Shown: piece by piece, positions 34,140-42,992 of the stretch
Position numbering within the stretch: the stretch's first letter is position 1
How the letters are laid out: each line of letters opens with the position of its first letter
Assembly: GCF_001424225.1 (NCBI RefSeq)
Contig: NZ_LMOR01000001.1
Span: forward strand, 841,136 to 905,135
Reading direction: 5' to 3'
Origin: Microbacterium sp. Leaf151
Lineage (GTDB): Bacteria; Actinomycetota; Actinomycetes; Actinomycetales; Microbacteriaceae
Length of the DNA: 64,000 nt
Notes under the pieces: generated by a model
What the model saw: only the letters and a program-made list of their open reading frames with translations
What the model was told of the DNA's origin: nothing
Databases searched by the model: none
Made by a program: the position numbers and the translations under genes

Positions 34140-35387
34140 ATGTCCGCCCGTAAGCGTTTTCTCCCTCTCGCCGCCATCGGCCTCACTTCTGCTCTCGCGC
34201 TGACCGGCTGCGGCTTCGGCGGCAGCACCGCAACCGAGGGAGATGGCAGCGGCACCACTCTCAGTTTGCTCGTCCCGAGTTACTCCGACTCGACGCAGGG
34301 TCTGTGGGAGACCGTCATCGACGGCTTCGAGAAGGCGAACCCGGGCATCAACGTCGAGCTCGAGGTGCAGTCGTGGGACAACCTCGAGAGCGTGATCGCG
34401 ACAAAGGTTCAGGCCAACCAAGCACCCGATATCTATAACGGAGGCCCTTTCGCGTCCTTCGCCGACGACGACCTGCTCTACCCCGTCGAGGAGGTCGTCT
34501 CCAGCAACACCTATGGCGATTTCCAGACGTCTTTCCTTGCCAACGCGAAGGTGGGCGACACCGTCTACGGTCTGCCGTGGATCGCATCCGCCCGCGCGCT
34601 CTTCGTCAACAACGCGCTCCTCGACCAGGCGGGCGCAACGGTGCCGACGACGTGGGCCGAGCTGCTCGACGCCGCGACGAAGGTGTCCGCGCTCGGAGAC
34701 GGTATTGCCGGCTACGGCATGCCCCTCGGATCGGAAGAGGCTCAGGCTGAGGCGGCCGTCTGGCTGTGGGGCGGTGGTGGAGAACTCGGCAACGCGGAGA
34801 CGCTCACGATCGACGACCCCGCCAACCTCGCGGGAGCGAGGTTCATCCAGACGATGATCGACGCCGGCGCCACCCAGGCCGACCCCGGCTCGACGAACCG
34901 CAGCCCGCTGATGGACATCTTCATCCAGGGCAAGATCGGCATGCAGATCGGCCTCCCGCCCACCGTCGGCCAGATCGCCGAGGGCAACCCCGACCTCGAT
35001 TACTCCATCGCCCCGATCCCCACGGAGGACGGTTCCCCGCTGACGCTCGGCGTGGCCGACCACCTGATGGCGTTCAAGAACGACGGCTCGAAGAAGGAAG
35101 CCATCACCTCCTTCCTCGACTTCCTCTACTCCTCGGACGTCTACGTGCCGTGGGTGAAGGCGGAGGGGTTCCTCCCCACCACCGTTTCCGGCTCTGAGGC
35201 GCTGAGCGGTGAGGAGGCGCTCGCGCCGTTCCTCGCAGTGCTGCCCGACGCGAAGTTCTACCCGAGCGGGAACCCGAAGTGGTCGGCGGCCGACGCGGCC
35301 TTCAAGGCGCTCTTCGGCAAGCTCGCCACCGGCAGCGACGCGCAGAGCGTACTCACCGAGATCCAGACCCAGGCCAACGCGGGCTGA
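34140..35387 (+). CDS. CUT1 binding lipoprotein of the amino-sugar operon
   Basis: A 415-aa extracellular sugar-binding lipoprotein. A Sec signal ends at the lipobox LALTGC (Cys near residue 24), followed by a flexible linker and a family-1 binding fold (LSLLVPSYSDSTQGLWETVIDGFEKANPGI). It sits at the head of a chain of genes for two permeases, a ROK kinase, NagB, CutC, GH20 hexosaminidase, a WxL-like protein and NagA, so GlcNAc or chitooligosaccharides are the likely ligands (similar to NgcE). There is a 48-nt gap to the first permease with no terminator. Confidence 0.9.
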   Translation: MSARKRFLPLAAIGLTSALALTGCGFGGSTATEGDGSGTTLSLLVPSYSDSTQGLWETVIDGFEKANPGINVELEVQSWDNLESVIATKVQANQAPDIYNGGPFASFADDDLLYPVEEVVSSNTYGDFQTSFLANAKVGDTVYGLPWIASARALFVNNALLDQAGATVPTTWAELLDAATKVSALGDGIAGYGMPLGSEEAQAEAAVWLWGGGGELGNAETLTIDDPANLAGARFIQTMIDAGATQADPGSTNRSPLMDIFIQGKIGMQIGLPPTVGQIAEGNPDLDYSIAPIPTEDGSPLTLGVADHLMAFKNDGSKKEAITSFLDFLYSSDVYVPWVKAEGFLPTTVSGSEALSGEEALAPFLAVLPDAKFYPSGNPKWSAADAAFKALFGKLATGSDAQSVLTEIQTQANAG

Positions 35388-35435
35388 CCTCCGTTCGTCC
35401 ACTGACCCTGCAGCGAAGAGTTGAGAGAGCCCATC

Positions 35436-36434
35436 ATGACGAATCAGACCGAGACGCCGAGGCGGCCGCATCCGGCCGATCCTGGTCCGGCCGTGGGCCT
35501 CTCCTCTGACGGCGGAGCGGGCGGTGCCATTCCGTCCGCCCGTTCCGCCGCCCTGGGCGAGATCCTCCGAGCACTTCCCTGGATCGGCCCTGCGCTGTTG
35601 CTGGTTATCGGTGTCGTCGGATTCCCGGCGGTCGTGATGTTCTACAACTCGACTCGCGACATCAGCCAGAGTGGCGTCGATCGAGGCAGCGCCGGACTGC
35701 AGAACTACATCGACGTTGTCACCTTCCCCGAGTTCTGGCCGATCATGGGACGCACTGTCGTCTGGGTCGTCTCGGTCGTCGTTCTCACCGTTGTCCTGTC
35801 GCTGCTGCTCGCTCAGCTCCTGAACAAGGCATTCCCCGGTCGACGACTGGTGAGGATGGCGGTCATCGTTCCGTGGGCGGCGAGCGTGGTGATGACCACC
35901 CTCGTCATCTACTACGGACTTGAACCGTACTTCGGGATCATCAACAAGTTGCTCGTCGATGTCGGCTTGGTGGACACCCCAGAGGGGTATGGCTGGACCC
36001 GAAACCCCGAGACAGCGTTCGCCTGGGCCATCGCCGTCGCTGTCTTCGTCTCGCTTCCCTTCACGACGTACACGATCCTCGCCGGGCTTCAGACCGTACC
36101 CGCCGATGTGCTCGAGGCGGCGAGAATCGATGGCGCGGGGCGCTGGCGGACATACGTGTCCATCGTTCTTCCTCAGCTGCGCTCGACGCTCTCGGTCGCC
36201 GTCCTCATCAACATCATCAACGTCTTCAACTCGCTCCCGATCCTGCGAGTGATGACCGATTCGCTACCCGGGTACGACGCGGACACCGTGATGACGATGA
36301 TCTTCAAGTACATGCAGAACCAGCAGCGGATCGATACGGCTAGTGCGTTGAGTGTCATTGCCTTCGCGATCGTCATCGTGGTCGTCGCCGTCTTCGTCCG
36401 AGTCGTTCGTCCCCTCAAGGAGGTCGACGCGTGA
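35436..36434 (+). CDS. amino-sugar ABC transporter permease (MalF-like)
   Basis: A 332-aa permease starting at ATG 35436 (MTNQTETPRRPHPADPG), with a polar N-terminal tail of about 50 residues before the first helix (LLLVIGVVGFPAVVMFY). The EAA loop is VLEAARIDGAGRWRTYVSIVLPQLRS. The upstream TTG of the same frame lacks support. The stop overlaps the next permease start (GTGA). It is likely to import GlcNAc or chitooligosaccharides together with the lipoprotein at 34140, powered by an ATPase encoded elsewhere. Confidence 0.9.
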   Translation: MTNQTETPRRPHPADPGPAVGLSSDGGAGGAIPSARSAALGEILRALPWIGPALLLVIGVVGFPAVVMFYNSTRDISQSGVDRGSAGLQNYIDVVTFPEFWPIMGRTVVWVVSVVVLTVVLSLLLAQLLNKAFPGRRLVRMAVIVPWAASVVMTTLVIYYGLEPYFGIINKLLVDVGLVDTPEGYGWTRNPETAFAWAIAVAVFVSLPFTTYTILAGLQTVPADVLEAARIDGAGRWRTYVSIVLPQLRSTLSVAVLINIINVFNSLPILRVMTDSLPGYDADTVMTMIFKYMQNQQRIDTASALSVIAFAIVIVVVAVFVRVVRPLKEVDA

Positions 36435-37312
36435 GCGCTGCACTTTCTGCTCGGCGTCGCGCCCGCCGCTACACGAGCGATCACGTCTCGGCTGGCGCGG
36501 TCGCCCTGCGCATGGTCGCCGGGGCCACCGTCCTCCTGGTGTTCTTGCTCCCGTATGCGATCATGCTTTTCGGTTCGGTGAAGACCCGGGCGCAGATTCG
36601 CTCCGTCGAGCCGACGTACCTCCCCACCGAATGGCACTGGGAGAACTACATCTCGATGTGGTCCACCCCCGAGACGCCCCTGGTGCAGAACCTCATCTCG
36701 ACGGTCGTCATCTCGGTTTTCGCGACGATCCTCGTACTTCTGGTCTCTTTGCCCGCGGCGTACTACACGGCTCGCTTCCGCTTCCCCGGCCGACTCGTGT
36801 TTCTCGCGCTCGTCATCGTCACGCAGATGCTGCAACCGGCGGTACTCACTTCCGGATTGTTCCGGCAGTTCGTCTCGCTCGGGCTGACCGACACGTGGCT
36901 CGCGATGATCCTCGTCAACGCGGGTTTCAACCTGTCGTTCGCGGTGTGGATCATGCACAGCTTCTTCGCTGGTGTGCCGAAGGAGATCGATGAGGCCGCT
37001 CAACTCGACGGGGCAGGCCGCATGACGGTTCTCTTCCGCATCAACCTGCCGCTCGTCTGGCCGGGCATCGTCACCGCGATCGTCTACACGTTCGTCGCAT
37101 GCTGGAACGAGTTCGCGGCGAGCCTCGTGATCCTCTCCACGGCCGGCAATCAGCCTCTCGCCGTAGCCCTGACGAAGTTCGTCGGCCAATACGAGACCAG
37201 CTGGCAGTACGTCTTCGGCGTCTCGATCGTCGCCATCCTGCCCGTCGTCCTGCTCTTCTTCTTGATCGAGAAACGACTTGTCGGGGGCTTGACCGCCGGG
37301 GCTGTCAAGTGA
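36431..37312 (+). CDS. amino-sugar ABC transporter permease (MalG-like)
   Basis: A 293-aa permease (GTG 36431, 4-nt overlap with the upstream permease). Six helices; the EAA loop is EIDEAAQLDGAGRMTVLFRINLPLVWPG, and the C-terminus is the usual LFFLIEKRLVGGLTAGAVK. Its stop overlaps the GTG of the ROK kinase gene, continuing the translational-coupling chain. The operon still lacks an ATPase gene. Confidence 0.9.
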   Translation: MSAALSARRRARRYTSDHVSAGAVALRMVAGATVLLVFLLPYAIMLFGSVKTRAQIRSVEPTYLPTEWHWENYISMWSTPETPLVQNLISTVVISVFATILVLLVSLPAAYYTARFRFPGRLVFLALVIVTQMLQPAVLTSGLFRQFVSLGLTDTWLAMILVNAGFNLSFAVWIMHSFFAGVPKEIDEAAQLDGAGRMTVLFRINLPLVWPGIVTAIVYTFVACWNEFAASLVILSTAGNQPLAVALTKFVGQYETSWQYVFGVSIVAILPVVLLFFLIEKRLVGGLTAGAVK

Positions 37313-38301
37313 GTGCCGTGCACTCCGCCGTGACGCGCCGCCTCGACGACGGCGGCAGCGCCGCTCGCGATCCCCTCACAGTCGCCCGCGCGCGCGCTCT
37401 TCGGATGGGAATCGACATCGGAGGGTCCAAGATCGAGGTGGTCCTCGTCGAGCACGGACGCGTCATCGCCCTCGATCGCTTGCCGACCGGATACGGTGCA
37501 CGGCAGGTGCTCGCGAACACGGCGGCTCTCGCTTCGACACTGGCTGCGAACGTCGGCCTCGACCTGGCGGATATCGGGGCTGTCGGTGTCGGCATCCCCG
37601 GGGCGATCGAAAGCGGCACGGGTCGTGTGCGGCATGCCGTGAACCTCGGCATAGACGACTTAGCGCTCGGATCTGAGCTCTCCGCGCTCCTCGGAGTTCC
37701 CGTCCGCATCGAGAACGACGTGAATGCCGCTGGTCTCGGGGCCTTCCATGCCCTCGGGCTTGCGCGCAACGCGTCAATCGCCTATCTCAATCTCGGTACA
37801 GGACTCGCTGCCGGCCTCGTCCTCCAGGGCACTCTGTGGCGAGGATCCCGAGGTACGGCCGGTGAGATCGGTCACATGCCCGTCGTGCAGGACGGGCCGC
37901 TCTGCGCCTGCGGTCAGCGCGGTTGTCTCGAGTTGTACACCTCGGGCTCCGGGCTCGCCCGCATGTGGCCCGCCGCTCCCGGGCAGGCGTTGGCCGAACT
38001 GCACAAGGCCGTCGCCGCGGGCGATCGCGCCGCGATCGACGTGCACCGTACCTGGATCGAGGGGATCGCCTCCGCTGTCCGCGCCCTCGTGCTCACCCTC
38101 GATGTCGATTCCGTCATCATCGGCGGCGGGCTCAGCACGCATCACCCCTCACTCCTTGACGAAGTCCGAGGTGTGCTCACCGAGTGGAGCGCTCGGTCAT
38201 CATTCCTGAAAATGCTCGACCTTCCTTCACGCGTCGTACTGCCGCCGACCGGACTCCCCGTCGCCGCCCTCGGTGCCGCCCTGCTCGGAGAACCCCGATG
38301 A
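37309..38301 (+). CDS. nagK: ROK-family amino-sugar kinase
   Basis: A 330-aa ROK kinase without an HTH. The ATP phosphate-binding motif is MGIDIGGSKIEVVLVEHG. The catalytic Asp region is RIENDVNAAGLGAF, and the zinc cluster is GPLCACGQRGCLELY with the GEIGHMPV motif. GTG 37309 overlaps the permease stop (GTGA) and is preferred over the long upstream extension. In this operon it most likely phosphorylates imported GlcNAc to GlcNAc-6-phosphate, feeding NagA and NagB. Glucokinase activity cannot be excluded. Its stop overlaps the nagB start (ATGA). Confidence 0.85.
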   Translation: MSAVHSAVTRRLDDGGSAARDPLTVARARALRMGIDIGGSKIEVVLVEHGRVIALDRLPTGYGARQVLANTAALASTLAANVGLDLADIGAVGVGIPGAIESGTGRVRHAVNLGIDDLALGSELSALLGVPVRIENDVNAAGLGAFHALGLARNASIAYLNLGTGLAAGLVLQGTLWRGSRGTAGEIGHMPVVQDGPLCACGQRGCLELYTSGSGLARMWPAAPGQALAELHKAVAAGDRAAIDVHRTWIEGIASAVRALVLTLDVDSVIIGGGLSTHHPSLLDEVRGVLTEWSARSSFLKMLDLPSRVVLPPTGLPVAALGAALLGEPR

Positions 38302-39080
38302 CCGAAGTCGCCCTCGTCCCCTCACCTGAGGCCGGAGCCGCCCTCGCGGCCGGACTCATCGCGGAAACCCTCGCCCAACGCGCGGACGCCGTACTCGGGG
38401 TCGCCACCGGCTCAACACCTCTGGGTGTGTGGGCGCAGCTCCGCGACCAAGGCGTTGACGTCGCATCCACGCCCGCCTTCGCCCTCGACGAGTACGTCGG
38501 TCTACGCACTGGTCACCCCGAGTCGTACCGCTCCGTCCTCGAACGCGAATACGCCGCACCGCTAGGCGTCGACCCGACTCTCCTGCGCGTGCCCGGTGAC
38601 GACGGAGGACCACTGGCTACGGCAGGCGCTCGCTTCGAAGCGGCGATCACTCGCGCGGGCGGCATCGATCTGCAGATCCTCGGGATCGGCCGAACCGGCC
38701 ACATCGGCTTCAACGAGCCCGGCTCCTCCCTCGCCTCCCGCACGAGAGTGAAGGCGCTCACCGAGCAGACTCGGAGCGACAACGCACGGTTCTTCGACCA
38801 TGCCGGTCAGGTGCCGACACACTGCCTCACCCAGGGCCTGGGAACGATCCTCCAAGCCCGCACCCTGGTGCTACTGGCCTTCGGGAGCGCGAAGAGCAAC
38901 GCCGTGACGCGAGCGGTGGAGGGACCCCTTTCCTCCTCATGCCCCGGGTCGGTCATCCAGCTCCACCCGCACGTGATCGTGATCGTCGACGAAGAGGCGG
39001 GTGCGTCGCTCGAATACCGCGACTACTACAGGTTCGCCTGGGAGCACCGCTCCCTCGACAGCATCCAGGCCCCGGCATGA
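38298..39080 (+). CDS. nagB: glucosamine-6-phosphate deaminase
   Basis: A 260-aa NagB: LGVATGSTPLGVWAQL, FALDEYVGLRTGHPESY (catalytic Asp), and the signature LGIGRTGHIGFNEPGSS with catalytic His/Glu. It converts glucosamine-6-phosphate to fructose-6-phosphate and ammonia. The start ATG 38298 overlaps the kinase stop, and its stop overlaps the cutC start, so all three are translationally coupled. Substrate comes from NagA, encoded at the end of the operon. Confidence 0.95.
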   Translation: MTEVALVPSPEAGAALAAGLIAETLAQRADAVLGVATGSTPLGVWAQLRDQGVDVASTPAFALDEYVGLRTGHPESYRSVLEREYAAPLGVDPTLLRVPGDDGGPLATAGARFEAAITRAGGIDLQILGIGRTGHIGFNEPGSSLASRTRVKALTEQTRSDNARFFDHAGQVPTHCLTQGLGTILQARTLVLLAFGSAKSNAVTRAVEGPLSSSCPGSVIQLHPHVIVIVDEEAGASLEYRDYYRFAWEHRSLDSIQAPA

Positions 39081-39832
39081 TCCGGCCCGCACTGGAGGTT
39101 GCAGTCGAGTCGACCTCCCAAGCTCTCACGGCACGCGAAGCCGGCGCCGATCGTGTCGAGCTCTGCAGCGCGCTCGACGTCGGCGGTATCACCCCGTCGA
39201 TCGGCGCCGTCGAGGCCCTCGTGGCAGCGGGCGTGCCTGCCCACGTCCTGATCCGTTGCCGGCCAGGCGACTTCCTCTATACCGAGGACGAGCTGGATGT
39301 CATGGTGCGCGACATCACGGCAATCGTGGCGGCGGGTGCAGACGGCGTCGTCCTCGGTGCGCTGCGCTCCGACGGTGGCATCGACGAGACCGCCACCCAG
39401 CGGCTGGTAGCCGCTGCCCACCAGGGCGCACGCGCGATCACGCCGTACATCACCTTCCACCGCGCCATCGACCACTCCGCGGATCCTGTCCGCGCTGCTG
39501 CCGAACTCGGGCGATTGGGGGTTGATCGCGTCTTGACCTCGGGCGGCCGCGCCAGCGTCGCAGCCGGATTACGCGACGGCATCATCGAGCAGATGACTCG
39601 ATCTGCGGGATCCGTCGAAGTCATGGCCGGGGGCGGGGCGACCGTCGAAGACGTACCCGCGCTTGTACGCTGTCGCGTTGCCGCGGTCCACTTCTCTGCG
39701 CGAGGACGCGCGTCACCCGCGCCCTCACAACGCCTCTCCGTGCCGCTTGGACCCTCCGACGGACACCGAGCCCCGACCTCCACCGACCCGCACCTCGTCC
39801 GGGCGATGGCCGACGCCCTCGACTCCCGCTGA
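39077..39832 (+). CDS. cutC: CutC-family TIM-barrel protein
   Basis: A 251-aa protein with CutC family signatures: LEVAVESTSQALTAREAGADRVELCSAL, GVPAHVLIRCRPGDFLYTEDE, GADGVVLGALRSDGGID, ITFHRAIDH, VDRVLTSGGRAS. CutC was named for copper homeostasis, but the biochemical role of the family is unsettled. Here it is embedded between nagB (4-nt overlap) and a secreted hexosaminidase, which suggests a role in amino-sugar metabolism rather than copper. No copper gene is adjacent. ATG 39077 overlaps the nagB stop. Confidence 0.9.
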   Translation: MIRPALEVAVESTSQALTAREAGADRVELCSALDVGGITPSIGAVEALVAAGVPAHVLIRCRPGDFLYTEDELDVMVRDITAIVAAGADGVVLGALRSDGGIDETATQRLVAAAHQGARAITPYITFHRAIDHSADPVRAAAELGRLGVDRVLTSGGRASVAAGLRDGIIEQMTRSAGSVEVMAGGGATVEDVPALVRCRVAAVHFSARGRASPAPSQRLSVPLGPSDGHRAPTSTDPHLVRAMADALDSR

Positions 39833-39930
39833 CAGCACTGCCCTCGATGGCGGAGGCGCGCCGCCCACTCGACACCTCGGAACCGCTCACCGACTTCCTC
39901 CCCGTCACCCCCTCACGAAAGTAGGAAAAG

Positions 39931-42276
39931 ATGTCTCCCCTCACCCCCGCCCACCCCCGACGCGTACGGAGGGTGCCCGTGCTCAGAACACTCGTCGCCG
40001 TGCTCGTCACCTCCCTCATCGCCGTCGGTGCAACGGCAGCGCCCGCCGCGGCCGCGACGGTCTACACCGATGTCGACGAGTCACAGACCAGCGGCGAGAA
40101 CCGCTTCACCTATTCGGGCTCCTGGGCGAACGACTCCGGACTGCCGACCGACCGCTGGTTCGATGGCACCGAGCACTACGCGAACGGCACTGCCGGTCAG
40201 AGCGTGACCCTCAGCTTCGTCGGAACGGGAGCGAAGCTCTACGGAGCGAAGCACCCCGCTCACGGGATCTACGCCTTCAGCGTCGACGGCGGACCTGAGA
40301 CGACCTTCGACGGTTACGCAGCCACGGTCGCCCACCAGCAGCTCCTCGCCGATACCGGCGCACTTGCCGCGGGACCCCATACCCTCACGATGCGGCTCAC
40401 CGGAACGAAGAACCCCGCGTCGACCGGGACCGCGGGCCAGGTCGACTTCGCGACGGTGTCGTCCGAAGACTCTTCCGTCGCACCCATCTGGTCAGCCCTT
40501 CCCCAACCCTCATCCCTCACCCTCGATGGCGGCTCCTGGAAGGTCTCGGCGGACTCACGGATCCTCCTCCTCAGCGAGCAGCGGACCGCCCTCGAAGCCG
40601 AGGCGAAGCGCTTGAGCTCCGAACTCGCCACCAGCGGTTCCACGGCTGCGGCTCTCCCCATCGTCGTCGGCACCCGTGCGCAGATCCGCGCGAACGACAT
40701 CGTCCTCACCACCGGCGACGTCCCCTCCCGAACAAGCGCTGAGGCATACTCCATCACGGTCGGCAGTGCCGTCGAGGTCACCGGTGAGAGCGCGGCCGGC
40801 GTTTTCGCCGGAACCCGCCAGATCGTGCAGAACCTGAAGGCGACGTCTTCCGTTCCCACCGGCAGCGTGATCAGCGCCCCGGCGGTCCCCGAGCGCAGCC
40901 TCCACATCGACGTCGGCCGAAAGCAGTACTCGAAGACCTGGATCGAGCAGCAACTGCGCGACATGTCGTACGTCGGGCTGAACACCCTGCAACTGCACTT
41001 CTCCGAGAACGAAGGTTTCGGGATCGTCAGCGACAGCTACCCCACCATCGCCTCACCCAATGCGCTCACCAAGGCGCAGGTCCGCGAGATCCTTTCCCTG
41101 GCCGCGGATCAGCACATTGCCGTCGTCCCCTCGCTCGACATGCCCGGTCACCTCCAGGCAGTCCTCGCGAAGTACCCGCAGTACCAGCTCAAGGACGCGA
41201 ACGGGACCGCCGTGCGCGGCGCCCTCGACATCACCAACCCCGCGGCCGTCGCCTTCGCCAAAACGCTCATCGACGAGTATGCGGCCCTCTTCGCCGGCAG
41301 CACGCACTGGAACCTCGGCGCCGACGAGTTCGTCGACTTCGAGCACATGGAGCGCTACCCCGTGCTGCAGAACGCTGCAGCGGCGAGATACGGCGCCGGG
41401 GCCACCGGCTTCGACCTGCTCACCGGGTTCGCGAACGATATGAACAGCTACATCCGCTCCAAGGGTTTCACGACCCGGGTGTGGAACGACGGCATGTTCC
41501 GCAGCACCCACGTCACGCTCGAGAAGGACATCGAGATCACATGGTGGACCAACTGGAGCCCCCAGATGGCACTTCTGCGCACCGCTCTCGACGCCGGCCA
41601 TAACGTCGTCAACTTCAACGACTCGGTGTTCTACTACGTGCTCGGCGAGAACGCGGGATACACGTACCCGACCGCCGCCAAGATCTGGAACCGCGACTGG
41701 AAGCCCGGTGTTTTCCCGACCTACCAGGGTGGAACCCAAGTTCTGACCGCCCCGTACACTCCGCAGCTGCTCGGCGCATCGTTCGCGATCTGGAGCGACA
41801 CCCCTGCCGCTCAGACGGAAACACAGGTCGCAGACGGCATCCGGGGACCACTACGAGCCATGGCTGAGCGCAGCTGGAACGACGGCTCTGCTCTCGCCCT
41901 CCGGTCCTTCACGTCCATCAGTTCCGTGATCGGTCGCGCGCCCGGCGTTGAAGGCCCCCTCGTGGCCAGCGGCACGGTCACCGAGCTCGGTGCTTCCACG
42001 ATCACCATCAACCCCGTGGTGACCAGCCGATGCATCGCGGGTAAAGCGGTTCTTAACACCACGGTCGCGAACACCACCTCCGGCGCCTTGGCCTTGCGGA
42101 TCGTCTCGCCCTACGGGACGAAAACGTTCGCCACGACGGCGGCCGGGAAGAACGCCTTCCATGTCTTCACCACCCGCCAGAAGACGATGCCGGCCGGACA
42201 GGTAGTTGTCACTGCAACCGGCGCTGGGGGTGCGACCACAACGACGACCACTCCGTACACCGCCCGCACCTGCTGA
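39931..42276 (+). CDS. secreted GH20 beta-N-acetylhexosaminidase
   Basis: A 781-aa secreted enzyme. Signal peptide about 1-40 (LRTLVAVLVTSLIAVGATAAPAAA). Residues about 45-180 form a beta-rich carbohydrate-binding-like domain (FTYSGSWAND ... HTLTMRLTGTKNP). A GH20b domain follows (about 190-320), then the GH20 catalytic barrel with the Asp-Glu pair D465-E466 in WNLGADEFVDF. The C-terminal module (about 696-781) has C701 and C781 and recurs in two GH43 enzymes at 47090 and 51795. It releases GlcNAc or GalNAc from chitooligosaccharides or glycans outside the cell for the adjacent transporter. A hairpin follows the stop. Confidence 0.92.
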   Translation: MSPLTPAHPRRVRRVPVLRTLVAVLVTSLIAVGATAAPAAAATVYTDVDESQTSGENRFTYSGSWANDSGLPTDRWFDGTEHYANGTAGQSVTLSFVGTGAKLYGAKHPAHGIYAFSVDGGPETTFDGYAATVAHQQLLADTGALAAGPHTLTMRLTGTKNPASTGTAGQVDFATVSSEDSSVAPIWSALPQPSSLTLDGGSWKVSADSRILLLSEQRTALEAEAKRLSSELATSGSTAAALPIVVGTRAQIRANDIVLTTGDVPSRTSAEAYSITVGSAVEVTGESAAGVFAGTRQIVQNLKATSSVPTGSVISAPAVPERSLHIDVGRKQYSKTWIEQQLRDMSYVGLNTLQLHFSENEGFGIVSDSYPTIASPNALTKAQVREILSLAADQHIAVVPSLDMPGHLQAVLAKYPQYQLKDANGTAVRGALDITNPAAVAFAKTLIDEYAALFAGSTHWNLGADEFVDFEHMERYPVLQNAAAARYGAGATGFDLLTGFANDMNSYIRSKGFTTRVWNDGMFRSTHVTLEKDIEITWWTNWSPQMALLRTALDAGHNVVNFNDSVFYYVLGENAGYTYPTAAKIWNRDWKPGVFPTYQGGTQVLTAPYTPQLLGASFAIWSDTPAAQTETQVADGIRGPLRAMAERSWNDGSALALRSFTSISSVIGRAPGVEGPLVASGTVTELGASTITINPVVTSRCIAGKAVLNTTVANTTSGALALRIVSPYGTKTFATTAAGKNAFHVFTTRQKTMPAGQVVVTATGAGGATTTTTTPYTARTC

Positions 42277-42281
42277 CCCCG

Positions 42282-42313
42282 GGGGAGGCGGCGGGTCCGT
42301 CCGTCGCCTCCCC
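42282..42313 (+). terminator. hairpin between GH20 and WxL-like genes
   Basis: GGGGAGGCG (42282-42290) pairs with CGCCTCCCC (42305-42313), 14-nt loop, starting 5 nt after the GH20 stop. No T-tract. It may partially terminate or stabilise the 3' end of the upstream message. Confidence 0.55.
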
Positions 42314-42365
42314 GCAACCCCGCTACTCGACCGCCACATGCAGACCGACCCCTTACGGAGAAACC

Positions 42366-42992
42366 ATGACCACCCGCAACTTCTTCGCCCGCTCAGGCGC
42401 TGCTGCGGCCGGAGCCGTCGTGCTCCTCGCGATCGCCGGAACCGCTCACGCCGAGGAGATCTCGTTCGGTGATTCACCAGTCGACGTCGGGGTCACGATC
42501 GAACCGCTGACCACCCCGGGTGCGCTCACTCTGACCGTCGCCGGCACCTCGGCATCCCTCGCCGAGGACGGTTCGACGGCACTCGTCCGCCAGTTCACCG
42601 GTACGCTGCCGACCGTTACCGTCTCGGACACCCGAGCGCCGCAAGACGTGCCCTCGGACGCTGCCTGGTACGTGCTCGGCTCCGCGTCTGACTTCGTCGG
42701 CGACTCCGGCCAGCCCGCGATCGGCGCCGAGAACCTCGGATGGGCACCACGGCTGATCGACGGTGGCGACTCCGGGCTGGTCGCCGCAGGCGACCCCGTC
42801 CTCACTGCCGACGGGGAGGCTCCCAACAACACCGGCCTGCAGGACCAGGAACTCTTCGTCAGCACCGGTGGCTCGCGTGACGTCGTAAGCGAGGGCAGTT
42901 GGACGGCAACCGCCGACCTCACGCTGCGCGTCCCCTCCGACGTCGACCCCGGCGACTACTCGTCGGTGCTCACCCTGTCGCTTTTCGAGTGA
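42366..42992 (+). CDS. WxL-like secreted surface protein in the GlcNAc operon
   Basis: A 208-aa secreted protein: signal peptide about 1-30 (AAAAGAVVLLAIAGTAHA), then a beta-rich domain. It is clearly paralogous to the protein at 55099: both share ALTLTVAGTSASL, LPTVTVSDTR, a W-Y-V-(L/V)-G segment, ENLGWAPRL, GLQDQELFVS, and the ending DYSSVLTLSLFE. The pattern TVTVSDTR...W and the C-terminal GxYsSxLTLSL match the WxL domain plan, but the canonical W-x-L pairs are degenerate. WxL domains bind cell-wall peptidoglycan non-covalently. The stop overlaps the nagA start (GTGA), so it is coupled to catabolism of GlcNAc. No DUF916 partner is present here. Confidence 0.7.
   Translation: MTTRNFFARSGAAAAGAVVLLAIAGTAHAEEISFGDSPVDVGVTIEPLTTPGALTLTVAGTSASLAEDGSTALVRQFTGTLPTVTVSDTRAPQDVPSDAAWYVLGSASDFVGDSGQPAIGAENLGWAPRLIDGGDSGLVAAGDPVLTADGEAPNNTGLQDQELFVSTGGSRDVVSEGSWTATADLTLRVPSDVDPGDYSSVLTLSLFE

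Noticed and set aside
37099..37308. N-terminal extension of the ROK kinase from ATG 37099
   Set aside because: The extension lies wholly inside the upstream permease gene; GTG 37309 gives the coupled GTGA overlap.
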